Part shown: in pieces, positions 43,825-51,818 of the stretch | Layout of the letters: each line of letters starts with the position of its first letter | Position numbering within the stretch: position 1 is the stretch's first letter | Source: M3007 sp037445225 | GTDB lineage: Bacteria > Bacteroidota > Bacteroidia > Chitinophagales > Saprospiraceae | Direction: 5' to 3' | NCBI GenBank assembly: GCA_037445225.1 | Contig: JBBIKW010000002.1 | Location: 124,001 to 188,000 of the forward strand | DNA length: 64,000 bases | The notes under the pieces: model-generated | Database searches by the model: none | What the model saw: only the letters and a program-made list of their open reading frames with translations | What the model was told of the DNA's origin: nothing | Translations under genes and position numbers: made by a program

Positions 43825-44700
43825 ATGAAGATAGGCATAGTTCAACATTCGTGTAGCCGCGATAGGGAGGCGAATATTCAAAAGGCTCTCGATGGCATCG
43901 CTGCCTGTGTCCAGCAAGGGGCCGCTCTCGTTGTGCTGCAAGAGCTGCACTGCAGTATCTATTTTTGTCAGGCGGAGGATCCTGCCTGGTTTGATCTGGC
44001 TAACCCTATCCCAGGGCCCGATACTGAAATTTTCTCAGAGGCGGCCCGTCGACATCGCGCAGTGATAGTGAGCTCGCTCTTTGAAAAGCGGGCGCCGGGG
44101 CTCTATCACAACACGGCTGTGGTGTTTGAGCGCGACGGCTCCATTGCTGGAAAGTACCGCAAGATGCATATTCCGGATGACCCGGCCTACTACGAGAAGT
44201 TTTACTTTACGCCAGGAGACTTGGGCTTCAAGCCTATCACTACTTCTTTGGGAAAATTGGGGGTGCTAGTCTGTTGGGATCAGTGGTATCCTGAAGCCGC
44301 TCGCTTGATGGCGTTAGCCGGAGCGGAGATACTGGTCTATCCGACGGCTATTGGATGGGAAAGCAGCGACCCGCCGGAAGAAAAGGCGCGCCAGTACGAC
44401 GCCTGGTTTACGATACAGCGCGCGCATGCTGTGGCAAACGGTCTGCCCCTGATCGCCGTGAATCGCGTAGGCCATGAACCCGACTGGACCGGTGCAACGG
44501 GTGGCATCCTCTTTTGGGGGCAAAGCTTTGTAGCAGGGCCCCAAGGCGAGGTGCTCTTTCGAGCCAGCTCCGATCGGGAGGAGTTCGCTGTCGTCGATGT
44601 CGATTTGAACCGCACCGAGGCAGTGCGGCGCATGTGGCCCTTCTTACGCGACCGCCGCATTGAGTGCTACAGCGACATCCTGCGGCGCTTTCGCGACTGA
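43825..44700 (+). CDS. aguB: N-carbamoylputrescine amidase
   Basis: This 291-residue nitrilase-superfamily enzyme converts N-carbamoylputrescine to putrescine, CO2 and ammonia. The catalytic triad is visible: Glu in VVLQELHCSIYF, Lys in KYRKMHIPDDPAYYEKFYF, and Cys in VLVCWDQWYPEAARL. The IPDDPAYYEKFYFTPGDLGF segment is typical of AguB. Its usual partner, agmatine deiminase (aguA), is not in the window. Start at MKIGIVQHS; an in-frame TTG 9 bases earlier would overlap the promoter. Confidence 0.93.
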   Translation: MKIGIVQHSCSRDREANIQKALDGIAACVQQGAALVVLQELHCSIYFCQAEDPAWFDLANPIPGPDTEIFSEAARRHRAVIVSSLFEKRAPGLYHNTAVVFERDGSIAGKYRKMHIPDDPAYYEKFYFTPGDLGFKPITTSLGKLGVLVCWDQWYPEAARLMALAGAEILVYPTAIGWESSDPPEEKARQYDAWFTIQRAHAVANGLPLIAVNRVGHEPDWTGATGGILFWGQSFVAGPQGEVLFRASSDREEFAVVDVDLNRTEAVRRMWPFLRDRRIECYSDILRRFRD

Positions 44701-44947
44701 CCCCCCAAAAAAAGAGCGCGCCCATTTCGGCACGCCCTTTACAAAAAACAACTATTAACCTACTTTCTGCTTGTCACCGGCATTGGTTTTGTCGAAAACC
44801 CAAAAAGAGCGCTTACTTGTCCCTTTAGGGTTTCGCGTTCGATATCTCCTTCGCACGTATCCAACCACACCTCTATAAAACGAGTAGGCTATTGAAATCG
44901 CTGCTTTATTTTTTAAAAGCAAAAAGATGGAGGCTTGAGCGTTGTAT
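44701..44947. other. Gap between aguB and trmH with minus-strand terminator
   Basis: No assigned gene lies here. It holds a strong terminator that works only on the minus strand (44707-44735). The minus strand just upstream of it has an open frame ending in SKRSFWVFDKTNAGDKQKVG and a stop (TAA, 44758-44756). I recognise neither a protein nor an RNA family. CCCAAAAA(AA)GAGCGC occurs twice, at 44704 and 44798. Confidence 0.5.
44707..44735 (-). terminator. Orphan minus-strand intrinsic terminator
   Basis: On the minus strand GCGTGCC, a 6-base loop GAAATG, and GGCGCGC form a 7-bp stem (one U-G wobble), followed by TC and seven T. On the plus strand the same arms contain a C-A mismatch and lack a T-tract, so it is oriented against aguB and trmH. 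No annotated minus-strand gene lies upstream. Confidence 0.62.
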
Positions 44948-45688
44948 ATGAACCCTTCTCGCGAGCAACGCATCCGTGAAGTTATTCGCCGCAGCCAACC
45001 CGATCTTACTGTGGTGTTGGAAAACGTCCACGACCCGCTCAATATCAGCGCGGTCATGCGCTCGTGCGATGCGGTTGGCGTGCGCGAAGTATTCGTCGTA
45101 TACACAGCGCGCTACCTGCAGCAACGCCGGTTAAAGTTAGGTAAGAAGACCTCTGGTGGCGCGTTCAAGTGGATAGATGTCTACCTCTTTGAAGATTTAG
45201 AGGAGTGCTTCCGACGCGTGCGCGAGCGTTACGGGCGCATACTCACTACCCACTTGGGCGAGCAGAGCACGTCGTTGTACGATCTCGACCTAACGATGCC
45301 GACGGCTTTGGTCTTTGGCAACGAAGAGGAGGGCGTATCTGCAGAGGCGGTAGCCATGGCTGACGGCAATTTTCTTATTCCGCAGGTAGGCTTTACCGAA
45401 AGTCTAAATATCTCTGTGGCCTGCGCTGTTTCGCTTTTCGAAGCGCGCAGGCAGCGCGCCTTGGCAGGGTACTACGATGATAAGCCGCGCCTTTCGCCTG
45501 AGCAGCAGGAAATGCTCTTTCAGCGTTGGAAAAATATGCTCTCTGGTAAGTCGTGGCCGCGCCGCCACGCCATCCCCGTTAGCAAAGACGCGCCGCCCAT
45601 CCTACCCATCTACTTCGAGCGCGAGGAATACGTCCCCCAACATAAGCCGAAACATCCGCTCCATCCTCAGACAAAATTCGATTTATGA
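44948..45688 (+). CDS. trmH: SpoU/TrmH-family RNA 2'-O-methyltransferase
   Basis: This 246-residue SPOUT-fold methyltransferase is probably the tRNA Gm18 enzyme. Motif 1 is VVLENVHDPLNISAVMRSCD. Motif 2 is ALVFGNEEEGVS, and motif 3 is IPQVGFTESLNISVACAVSL, which forms the SAM knot. The C-terminal basic tail (HKPKHPLHPQTKFDL) is longer than in E. coli and could bind RNA. The start is ATG; an in-frame TTG 6 bases upstream is less likely. Stop overlaps the next gene's start by 4 bases (ATGA). TrmH is preferred over RlmB by its helix layout, with moderate certainty. Confidence 0.85.
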   Translation: MNPSREQRIREVIRRSQPDLTVVLENVHDPLNISAVMRSCDAVGVREVFVVYTARYLQQRRLKLGKKTSGGAFKWIDVYLFEDLEECFRRVRERYGRILTTHLGEQSTSLYDLDLTMPTALVFGNEEEGVSAEAVAMADGNFLIPQVGFTESLNISVACAVSLFEARRQRALAGYYDDKPRLSPEQQEMLFQRWKNMLSGKSWPRRHAIPVSKDAPPILPIYFEREEYVPQHKPKHPLHPQTKFDL

Positions 45689-46617
45689 ACCTGTCGGTAG
45701 TCATCCCCCTAAAGAACGAAGCGGACAGCTTAACCGAGTTAGAAGCCTGGATACGCAGGGTGTTAGAGGCAGAGTCGCTCTCCTATGAAATCATTTTCGT
45801 CGACGATGGGAGCACCGATAGCTCTTGGGCTGTAATTGAAGCGCTGCGCGCGGCTAATCCGCGCGTTCGCGCTGTCAAGTTTCGGCGAAACTACGGCAAG
45901 TCTGCCGCTCTACACGTGGGCTTCCAAATGGCGCAAGGGCAAGTGGTTGTCACCTTAGACGCCGACTTGCAGGATAGTCCCGACGAGATTCCCGCCCTTT
46001 ACCGCATGGTTGCAGAGGAAGGCTACGATGTAGTAAGCGGTTGGAAGAAGAAGCGCCGCGACCCGCTGGAAAAGCGGCTGCCCAGCAAACTGTTCAACGC
46101 CGTAGCGCGCCGAATGAGCGGCATCTCGCTGCACGATTTCAACTGCGGTTTGAAGGCCTACCGCTTGCCCGTCGTCAAGACCATCGAGGTATACGGCGAA
46201 ATGCACCGCTGGATACCGGTACTGGCCAAATGGGCCGGCTTCACGCGCATCGGAGAGAAGGTGGTGGAGCACTATGCTCGCCGATATGGACACAGCAAGT
46301 TCGGCTGGGAGCGCTATATCAACGGCTTCCTGGACCTCCTGTCCGTGTACTTTGTGGGAAAGTTTGGCAAACGCCCCATGCACTTCTTCGGCACTTTGGG
46401 CGTCCTCTCTTTTCTCATCGGCTTCGCCTTTTTGGCCTATCTCAGCTGGGCCAAATTGGTGTATAAGGCCTACGGAATTGCCGACCGACCGCTCTTTTTC
46501 TTCGGCATCTTGGCGTTGATCATCGGAACGCAGCTGTTTCTAACGGGCTTCTTGGCGGAAATGATCAACCGCAACTCTCCTACGCGAAACGATTACCTCA
46601 TTGAGAAGGTGCTCTAA
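45685..46617 (+). CDS. Membrane-anchored GT2 glycosyltransferase (DPMS/GtrB-like)
   Basis: This 310-residue enzyme has a GT2 domain (1-230) and two C-terminal membrane spans (LGVLSFLIGFAFLAYLSWA and FFFGILALIIGTQLFLTGFL). VVIPLKNEADSLTELEAWI, FVDDGSTDSSWAVIEAL, the metal motif VVTLDADLQDSPDEIPAL and HDFNCGLKAYR match the family that charges undecaprenyl-phosphate with a sugar for surface glycan decoration. Sugar donor unknown. Distinct from the soluble DPM1-like gene at 36.8 kb. Confidence 0.9.
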   Translation: MNLSVVIPLKNEADSLTELEAWIRRVLEAESLSYEIIFVDDGSTDSSWAVIEALRAANPRVRAVKFRRNYGKSAALHVGFQMAQGQVVVTLDADLQDSPDEIPALYRMVAEEGYDVVSGWKKKRRDPLEKRLPSKLFNAVARRMSGISLHDFNCGLKAYRLPVVKTIEVYGEMHRWIPVLAKWAGFTRIGEKVVEHYARRYGHSKFGWERYINGFLDLLSVYFVGKFGKRPMHFFGTLGVLSFLIGFAFLAYLSWAKLVYKAYGIADRPLFFFGILALIIGTQLFLTGFLAEMINRNSPTRNDYLIEKVL

Positions 46618-46734
46618 ACTGCGGCGGAACCCTTCGGATATCTCCCTCCTATTTATCGGCACCTTGCTAGCTGAAAAGAACTCTCTACTTTTCGGCTGCC
46701 AAATGTTTTGCTCATCTATTAAAAATACGTTCAT

Positions 46735-49700
46735 ATGTCGATGTCCAAATGGTGCCTTTCTTTGTTGTGGCTGAGCGGATTGCTGCTCAGTACAAGAGCG
46801 TGGGGACAGGTAACCTTGCAGCCGGAAAAGCCCGGCTTAGCTGACGAAGTGTTACTCACGTTCCATGCAGCGGAAGGTGACGGCGGTTTAAAGGGGTATT
46901 CGGGCGATGTGTATATGCACACTGGGCTCATTACGGCGCAGAGTTTGCACCCGAACGACTGGAAGCATGTTGTTGCCGAGTGGGGCAAGAACGAAGAGCG
47001 CCTCCGCCTTGTTCGCGTGAAGGAAGACGTGTATCAAATTCGCTTTCGCATTACTGACTTGTATGGCATCGAGCCATCGACAGAAGTCTACTCGCTCGCC
47101 TTCGTCTTCCGTTCTGCTGACGGCACGCGCACGGGAAAGGCCGTTGGCCAAGCCGACATTTTTTATCCCCTGCGCGAGATGCCCTTTCGAAGAGCATCTG
47201 CTGCGCGCGATACCTGTCGGGCGCCGGAACCGGAATGGGTGAAGAATGCCAACATTTACGAGGTCAACATACGGCAGTTTACTCCGGAAGGTACGTTCGA
47301 GGCTTTTGCTCGGCACCTGCCGCGGCTGCGCCAAATGGGCGTGGATATCCTGTGGTTTATGCCCATTCAGCCCATCGGCATAGAGAAGCGGAAGGGAAGA
47401 CTGGGCTCCTATTATTCTATTCGCGACTATACCGCTGCCAATCCAGAGTTTGGCACCTTACAGGATTTTAAGCGGGTGGTGAATACGGCACATGCGTTAG
47501 GTTTTAAGGTCATTTTGGATTGGGTGGCAAACCATACCGCTCACGACCATCCCTGGGTAAAGGCACATCCCGACTGGTACCACTACGACACCAACGGGAA
47601 TCTGCTTTCTCCCTTCGACTGGACAGATGTAGCTAAGCTCAATTACAGCCGGCCAGAGATGCGGCAGGCGATGATTGCGGCCATGCTCTTCTGGGTGCGC
47701 GAGATGGACTTAGACGGCTTTCGCTGCGATGTAGCGGGCGAGGTGCCGGTAGATTTCTGGGAGGAGGCTCGCCGCCAGCTGGAGACCGTCAAGCCGGTTT
47801 GGATGCTTGCCGAAGATGCGGCTCAGATGCCGCTGTTGAAAAACGCCTTCAACGCCAATTACGGCTGGCCCTTTCACCACCTGATGAACGAAATCGCCCA
47901 AGGGAAAAAGCCAGCAAGCGCCATCTTCGATTTGCAGCGCCAGACAGACGCCGCTTACCCGTACGGCAGCTATCCCATGCACTTCATCACCAACCACGAT
48001 GAGAACTCATGGAACGGCACCGAGTACGAGCGCTTGGGCGATGGAGTGGAGGCCTTCTCAACATTGTATTACACGATGCCCGGCATGCCGCTGCTGTATT
48101 CGGGACAAGAAGCGGCCCTCAACAAGCGACTGCGGTTTTTCGACAAAGACACGATCGATTGGGGCAACTATCGGCTAGCTGATTTTTATCGGCGCCTCAA
48201 CACACTCAAGCACGAGCATGCGGCGCTTTGGAATGGTCGTCACGGCGGCAGCTGGCGCGAAATCAGACACGAACACCCCGAAGCAGTAGCGGCATTTACC
48301 CGAACCAACGAGGGCGACAAAGTGCTCGTCGTCGTTAACCTGTCGGCTCGCCCGCAGGCAGTGCGCCTGCAATTGGGGCAAGATGCCGGACGCTATCGCG
48401 ACTACTTTTCCGGAGCAGCTGTACCGCTGCCCGTACGTGCCCGCTTGGCACTGCGACCCTGGGAATACCGCGTCCTTATCTTCGAAAAACCGCTGCCGCC
48501 TTCGCGGCGCTCTTTCCGCTCTTGGGAGAAACACCGCACCGGGGTGCGCATTCAAACAACCGACGGCTCGCTGCATCTCGCCTTCTTCTCTCCGCATGCC
48601 GTCGAAGTCGCCTTCGAGGCTGAGGGCGAACCCAATCCGCCCTCTTACGGGACGGCGGCGCCGCCCGCATGGACAACCTTTTCGGCCCAAGAGCGCGCCG
48701 AATACTTGGACATCGCCACGACCCGTCTTCGAGCGCGCGTCTGGAAAGACCCCCTCCGCATCGAGTATCGCTACGGCGATCGGATGCTGACGGCCGAGCG
48801 AGAAGGCTACTTCGACGATGGCCAAAGCCAAGGCGTCACATTCGCCTTAGGCGACGACGAAGTGCTGCTAGGGGGCGGAGAGCGCGCATTGGGCATGAAT
48901 CGCCGCGGACACCGGCTGCGCCTGTACAATAAGCCGAGCTACGGCTATGAAGAGCACGCCCCTCTAATGTACTACTCCTTGCCTGTAGTGATCTCTTCGC
49001 GCAAGTACATGCTGGCTTTCGACAACGGCGCGGACGGCTACTTAGACCTCGGCGCCACCCAAACCGATGTGCTGCGTTTCGAAGCCCTTGGCGGCCGAAT
49101 GAGTTACTTCTTGGTAGCTGCGGAAACTTGGCCCGAATTAGCAGAGCACTACACTGCAGTTACTGGCCGTCAACCGATGCCGCCGCGCTGGGCGCTGGGC
49201 AACATCTCTTCGCGCATGGGCTACCACAGCCAACGGGAAGTAGAGGAGGTGGTCCGCCGCTTCCGTCAAGACAGTATCCCCTTAGACGCCATCGTGCTCG
49301 ACTTGTTCTGGTTCGGCCCTACGATTAAAGGCCACGTGGGAAATTTAGAATGGTATCGCGACTCTTTCCCTCACCCGGAGCGCATGATGGCCGATCTTAA
49401 ACGCCAGGGAGTCAAGACCATACTGATTACCGAGCCCTTCGTATTGCGCGGCACGCGCACTTTCGACGAAGTCATTCAAAAAGACTTAGTGGGAAAGACC
49501 TCCTTAGGAAAACCCTATCTATACGACTTTTACTTCGGTCATACGGCCCTGCTCGACGTATTTAAGCCTGAGACACAGCGTTGGTTTTGGGAGATTTACC
49601 GCCAGCACACGCTTAGAGGGGTAGATGGCTGGTGGGGCGACTTGGGCGAGCCAGAAGTACACCCCGATGATTTGATGCACGTCAACGGCCCTGCCTACCA

Positions 49701-50811
49701 AGTGCACAACCTATATGGGCACGTCTGGGCGCAACTGCTTTACGAAGGCTTCCGACGCGATTTCCCCAAGCGCCGCCCCCTCATTCTGATGCGATCGGGC
49801 TTCATCGGTTCGCAGCGGTACGGCATGATGCCGTGGTCGGGCGATGTCAATCGGTCTTGGGGCGGGCTTAAGCCCCAGGTCGAAATTGCCTTGAGTATGG
49901 GTCTTCAGGGCTTGGGGTATATGCATTCCGACTTGGGTGGCTTTGCCGGCGACTATCGCGACCCCGAGCTGTATATCCGTTGGCTTCAGTACGGCGTATT
50001 CCAGCCCATCTACCGCACCCATGCTCAGGAGAGCGTCCCTGCTGAACCTATCTTCTGGGACGACACTACCAAAAGCATCGTCCGCCGCTTCATTCGCTTA
50101 CGCTATGACCTATTGCCTTACCATTATACCCTCGCCTGGGAAAACCACGCAAAAGGGCTCCCCCTCATGCGCCCGCTCTGCTACGCAGAGGATAGCCCGA
50201 CGCTCTTGACCAACACTACTACTTACTTGTGGGGCGATGCTTTTTTAGTGAGCCCCGTACTGGAAAAGGGCACCACCCATCAAACGGTCTACTTCCCGAA
50301 GAATGCCGTATGGATAGACTTCTGGGACAGCACCCCCTACGAGGGCGGACAGACGCTTCAGATGCCCGTAGACCTCCATCGTATCCCGGTCTACGTTCGA
50401 GCGGGTGCCTTCGTACCCATGGCCGAGCGACCAATGCTTTGCACCGCCGAGGAAAACCTCGATACCATTGCCGTCCATTACTACCACCATCCATCGGTCT
50501 CTTCGGGCAGTGGCGTACTGTATGAAGATGACGGAGAAAACCCTAATGCTCTGCAGGAGCGGGCGTATTCGCTTCTTCATTTCAGCGCAACCGCTACACC
50601 GAAACAAATAGCCCTGCGCTATCGCAGCGAAGGAAACCACAGAAGAAAGGTCCGCTCGCTAAAGGTTGTCGTCCATGGATTGGATGCAGCGCCCAAAATC
50701 GTCAGGCGCACGGCGCAAGGCAGTACTGTTGCCTTCCAATGGAAAGAGGCCTCGCGTCTCGAATTTTACCTCGACACAGATGCCGATGGAGGCGTCGTCA
50801 TCGAATTATAA
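46735..50811 (+). CDS. Secreted bifunctional GH13-GH31 alpha-glucan enzyme
   Basis: This 1358-residue protein carries two complete glycoside hydrolases. A signal peptide (WCLSLLWLSGLLLSTRAWGQ) precedes an N-terminal beta domain (about 25-150). The GH13 alpha-amylase barrel spans about 160-590, with nucleophile D332 in GFRCDVAG, acid/base E360 in MLAEDAAQ and transition-state D422 in ITNHDEN. The GH31 alpha-glucosidase spans about 600-1358: N-terminal galactose-mutarotase-like domain, then the barrel with nucleophile D969 in WWGDLGEPE and acid/base D1037 in WSGDVNRSW. Both active sites are intact. The two would cleave internal and terminal alpha-glucosidic bonds in one polypeptide. It is isolated, between the GT2 gene and a minus-strand group. 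MSK at codon 3 is an alternative start. Confidence 0.92.
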   Translation: MSMSKWCLSLLWLSGLLLSTRAWGQVTLQPEKPGLADEVLLTFHAAEGDGGLKGYSGDVYMHTGLITAQSLHPNDWKHVVAEWGKNEERLRLVRVKEDVYQIRFRITDLYGIEPSTEVYSLAFVFRSADGTRTGKAVGQADIFYPLREMPFRRASAARDTCRAPEPEWVKNANIYEVNIRQFTPEGTFEAFARHLPRLRQMGVDILWFMPIQPIGIEKRKGRLGSYYSIRDYTAANPEFGTLQDFKRVVNTAHALGFKVILDWVANHTAHDHPWVKAHPDWYHYDTNGNLLSPFDWTDVAKLNYSRPEMRQAMIAAMLFWVREMDLDGFRCDVAGEVPVDFWEEARRQLETVKPVWMLAEDAAQMPLLKNAFNANYGWPFHHLMNEIAQGKKPASAIFDLQRQTDAAYPYGSYPMHFITNHDENSWNGTEYERLGDGVEAFSTLYYTMPGMPLLYSGQEAALNKRLRFFDKDTIDWGNYRLADFYRRLNTLKHEHAALWNGRHGGSWREIRHEHPEAVAAFTRTNEGDKVLVVVNLSARPQAVRLQLGQDAGRYRDYFSGAAVPLPVRARLALRPWEYRVLIFEKPLPPSRRSFRSWEKHRTGVRIQTTDGSLHLAFFSPHAVEVAFEAEGEPNPPSYGTAAPPAWTTFSAQERAEYLDIATTRLRARVWKDPLRIEYRYGDRMLTAEREGYFDDGQSQGVTFALGDDEVLLGGGERALGMNRRGHRLRLYNKPSYGYEEHAPLMYYSLPVVISSRKYMLAFDNGADGYLDLGATQTDVLRFEALGGRMSYFLVAAETWPELAEHYTAVTGRQPMPPRWALGNISSRMGYHSQREVEEVVRRFRQDSIPLDAIVLDLFWFGPTIKGHVGNLEWYRDSFPHPERMMADLKRQGVKTILITEPFVLRGTRTFDEVIQKDLVGKTSLGKPYLYDFYFGHTALLDVFKPETQRWFWEIYRQHTLRGVDGWWGDLGEPEVHPDDLMHVNGPAYQVHNLYGHVWAQLLYEGFRRDFPKRRPLILMRSGFIGSQRYGMMPWSGDVNRSWGGLKPQVEIALSMGLQGLGYMHSDLGGFAGDYRDPELYIRWLQYGVFQPIYRTHAQESVPAEPIFWDDTTKSIVRRFIRLRYDLLPYHYTLAWENHAKGLPLMRPLCYAEDSPTLLTNTTTYLWGDAFLVSPVLEKGTTHQTVYFPKNAVWIDFWDSTPYEGGQTLQMPVDLHRIPVYVRAGAFVPMAERPMLCTAEENLDTIAVHYYHHPSVSSGSGVLYEDDGENPNALQERAYSLLHFSATATPKQIALRYRSEGNHRRKVRSLKVVVHGLDAAPKIVRRTAQGSTVAFQWKEASRLEFYLDTDADGGVVIEL

Positions 50812-50824
50812 GGCTTACTCGTTT

Positions 50825-51253
50825 TTAAAGGCGTCCCAAGACGAAGGCGAAAAAGAGTGAGTATGCCAGTATGATGGCAATAGTGAGCACGCCAGCCCAC
50901 CGGAAATAATTGCGAAAATTAGCCCACGCACTTTCAAAATATGCTTGGTGGTTGCTCTCCAACGATGCTTTTAGGTGTCGCGCGAAGCGAAATAAGAAAA
51001 TGGCCGGAATAAGGTAGAACGCTATACCCACTAGGAACACAAGCCCAAGCACGCCTTCCCCTATTTCCGAAAGGGGACCGAGTTGGAGACTGTCGAATTC
51101 GGAAAATAAAGCCATTATTCCGACAACAGCTATGGCAGCCAACCCTATAAATACGAATGAGACTGTAGCTAAAAAGTTAGCCCATCGAGCAGTGATGGCC
51201 CAATCCACGTGCATAGACTCTGTGGCCTTTGGCGTATCGATAAGATGGTTCAT
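50825..51253 (-). CDS. DUF5362-type membrane protein (copy 2)
   Basis: This 142-residue protein has three to four hydrophobic spans (FLATVSFVFIGLAAIAVVG, LGLVFLVGIAFYLIPAIFLF, WAGVLTIAIILAYSLFFAFV). The loop FARHLKASLESNHQAYFESA matches the same part of the next gene (FARYIRSAAQSGDLDAAQIG), which marks the DUF5362 family. Function not known. Copy 1 lies 16 bases upstream on the same strand, so the two are a tandem duplication in one operon. Confidence 0.7.
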   Translation of the reverse strand: MNHLIDTPKATESMHVDWAITARWANFLATVSFVFIGLAAIAVVGIMALFSEFDSLQLGPLSEIGEGVLGLVFLVGIAFYLIPAIFLFRFARHLKASLESNHQAYFESAWANFRNYFRWAGVLTIAIILAYSLFFAFVLGRL

Positions 51254-51269
51254 ACCGCTGTCGTTTTGC

Positions 51270-51725
51270 TTAAGAGGAGAGGAGAGTTATCAGAATAGAA
51301 AGGGCGTATAAAACCAGCACTGCTACTGTAAGTATGCCTGTAAACTGAAAAAGGCGGCGCAAATGGATAAAACCTATTTGGGCGGCATCCAAATCGCCAC
51401 TCTGCGCCGCACTTCGGATATAGCGCGCAAAGTTGAACAAGAACCAAGTTGGGATACCGACAAGGGCAATAAACAACAGCAGTCCTCCAAGCGCGGGGAG
51501 GCCTTCGGCTTCAAGTGTACTTATAGCGAATACCGCGCCCAAAAATGCCAGCACGTAAATGCCAACGAACAAGAATCCCAATATAGATAAAAACAGCCCC
51601 CATCCCGCTGACTCCTTCCAATATTGGAGAATGATAGGGGTAATGCGCAGAGAGGGCACGTTGTCCGTAGTACCTTGAGACTGGAGATGTTCGTCCAAGG
51701 GTTGCTGAGTAAGCGGTTCTTCCAT
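51270..51725 (-). CDS. DUF5362-type membrane protein (copy 1)
   Basis: This 151-residue paralogue of the downstream gene has a longer hydrophilic N-terminus (MEEPLTQQPLDEHLQSQG) and spans at about 55-85, 92-112 and 130-150. FNFARYIRSAAQSGDLDAAQ is the family loop. Start MEEPLTQQ at 51725 is chosen over an in-frame start 48 bases earlier. Upstream on the minus strand TATACTTG (51778-51771), with TTG 20 bases before it, may be the promoter. Confidence 0.7.
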   Translation of the reverse strand: MEEPLTQQPLDEHLQSQGTTDNVPSLRITPIILQYWKESAGWGLFLSILGFLFVGIYVLAFLGAVFAISTLEAEGLPALGGLLLFIALVGIPTWFLFNFARYIRSAAQSGDLDAAQIGFIHLRRLFQFTGILTVAVLVLYALSILITLLSS

Positions 51726-51818
51726 AGAGGTTGTGGCGTTTTGTGACAATAAGTGCTGCAAAGGGCGACGCAAGTATAAAGTTGTTTTTTACGTCAACCA
51801 AGCTCCGTAGAAAATTTC

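Noticed and set aside
45955..46383. A 142-codon minus-strand frame inside the GT2 gene.
   Set aside because: It is a shadow of a gene with clear GT2 motifs, in GC-rich DNA where long antisense frames are expected.
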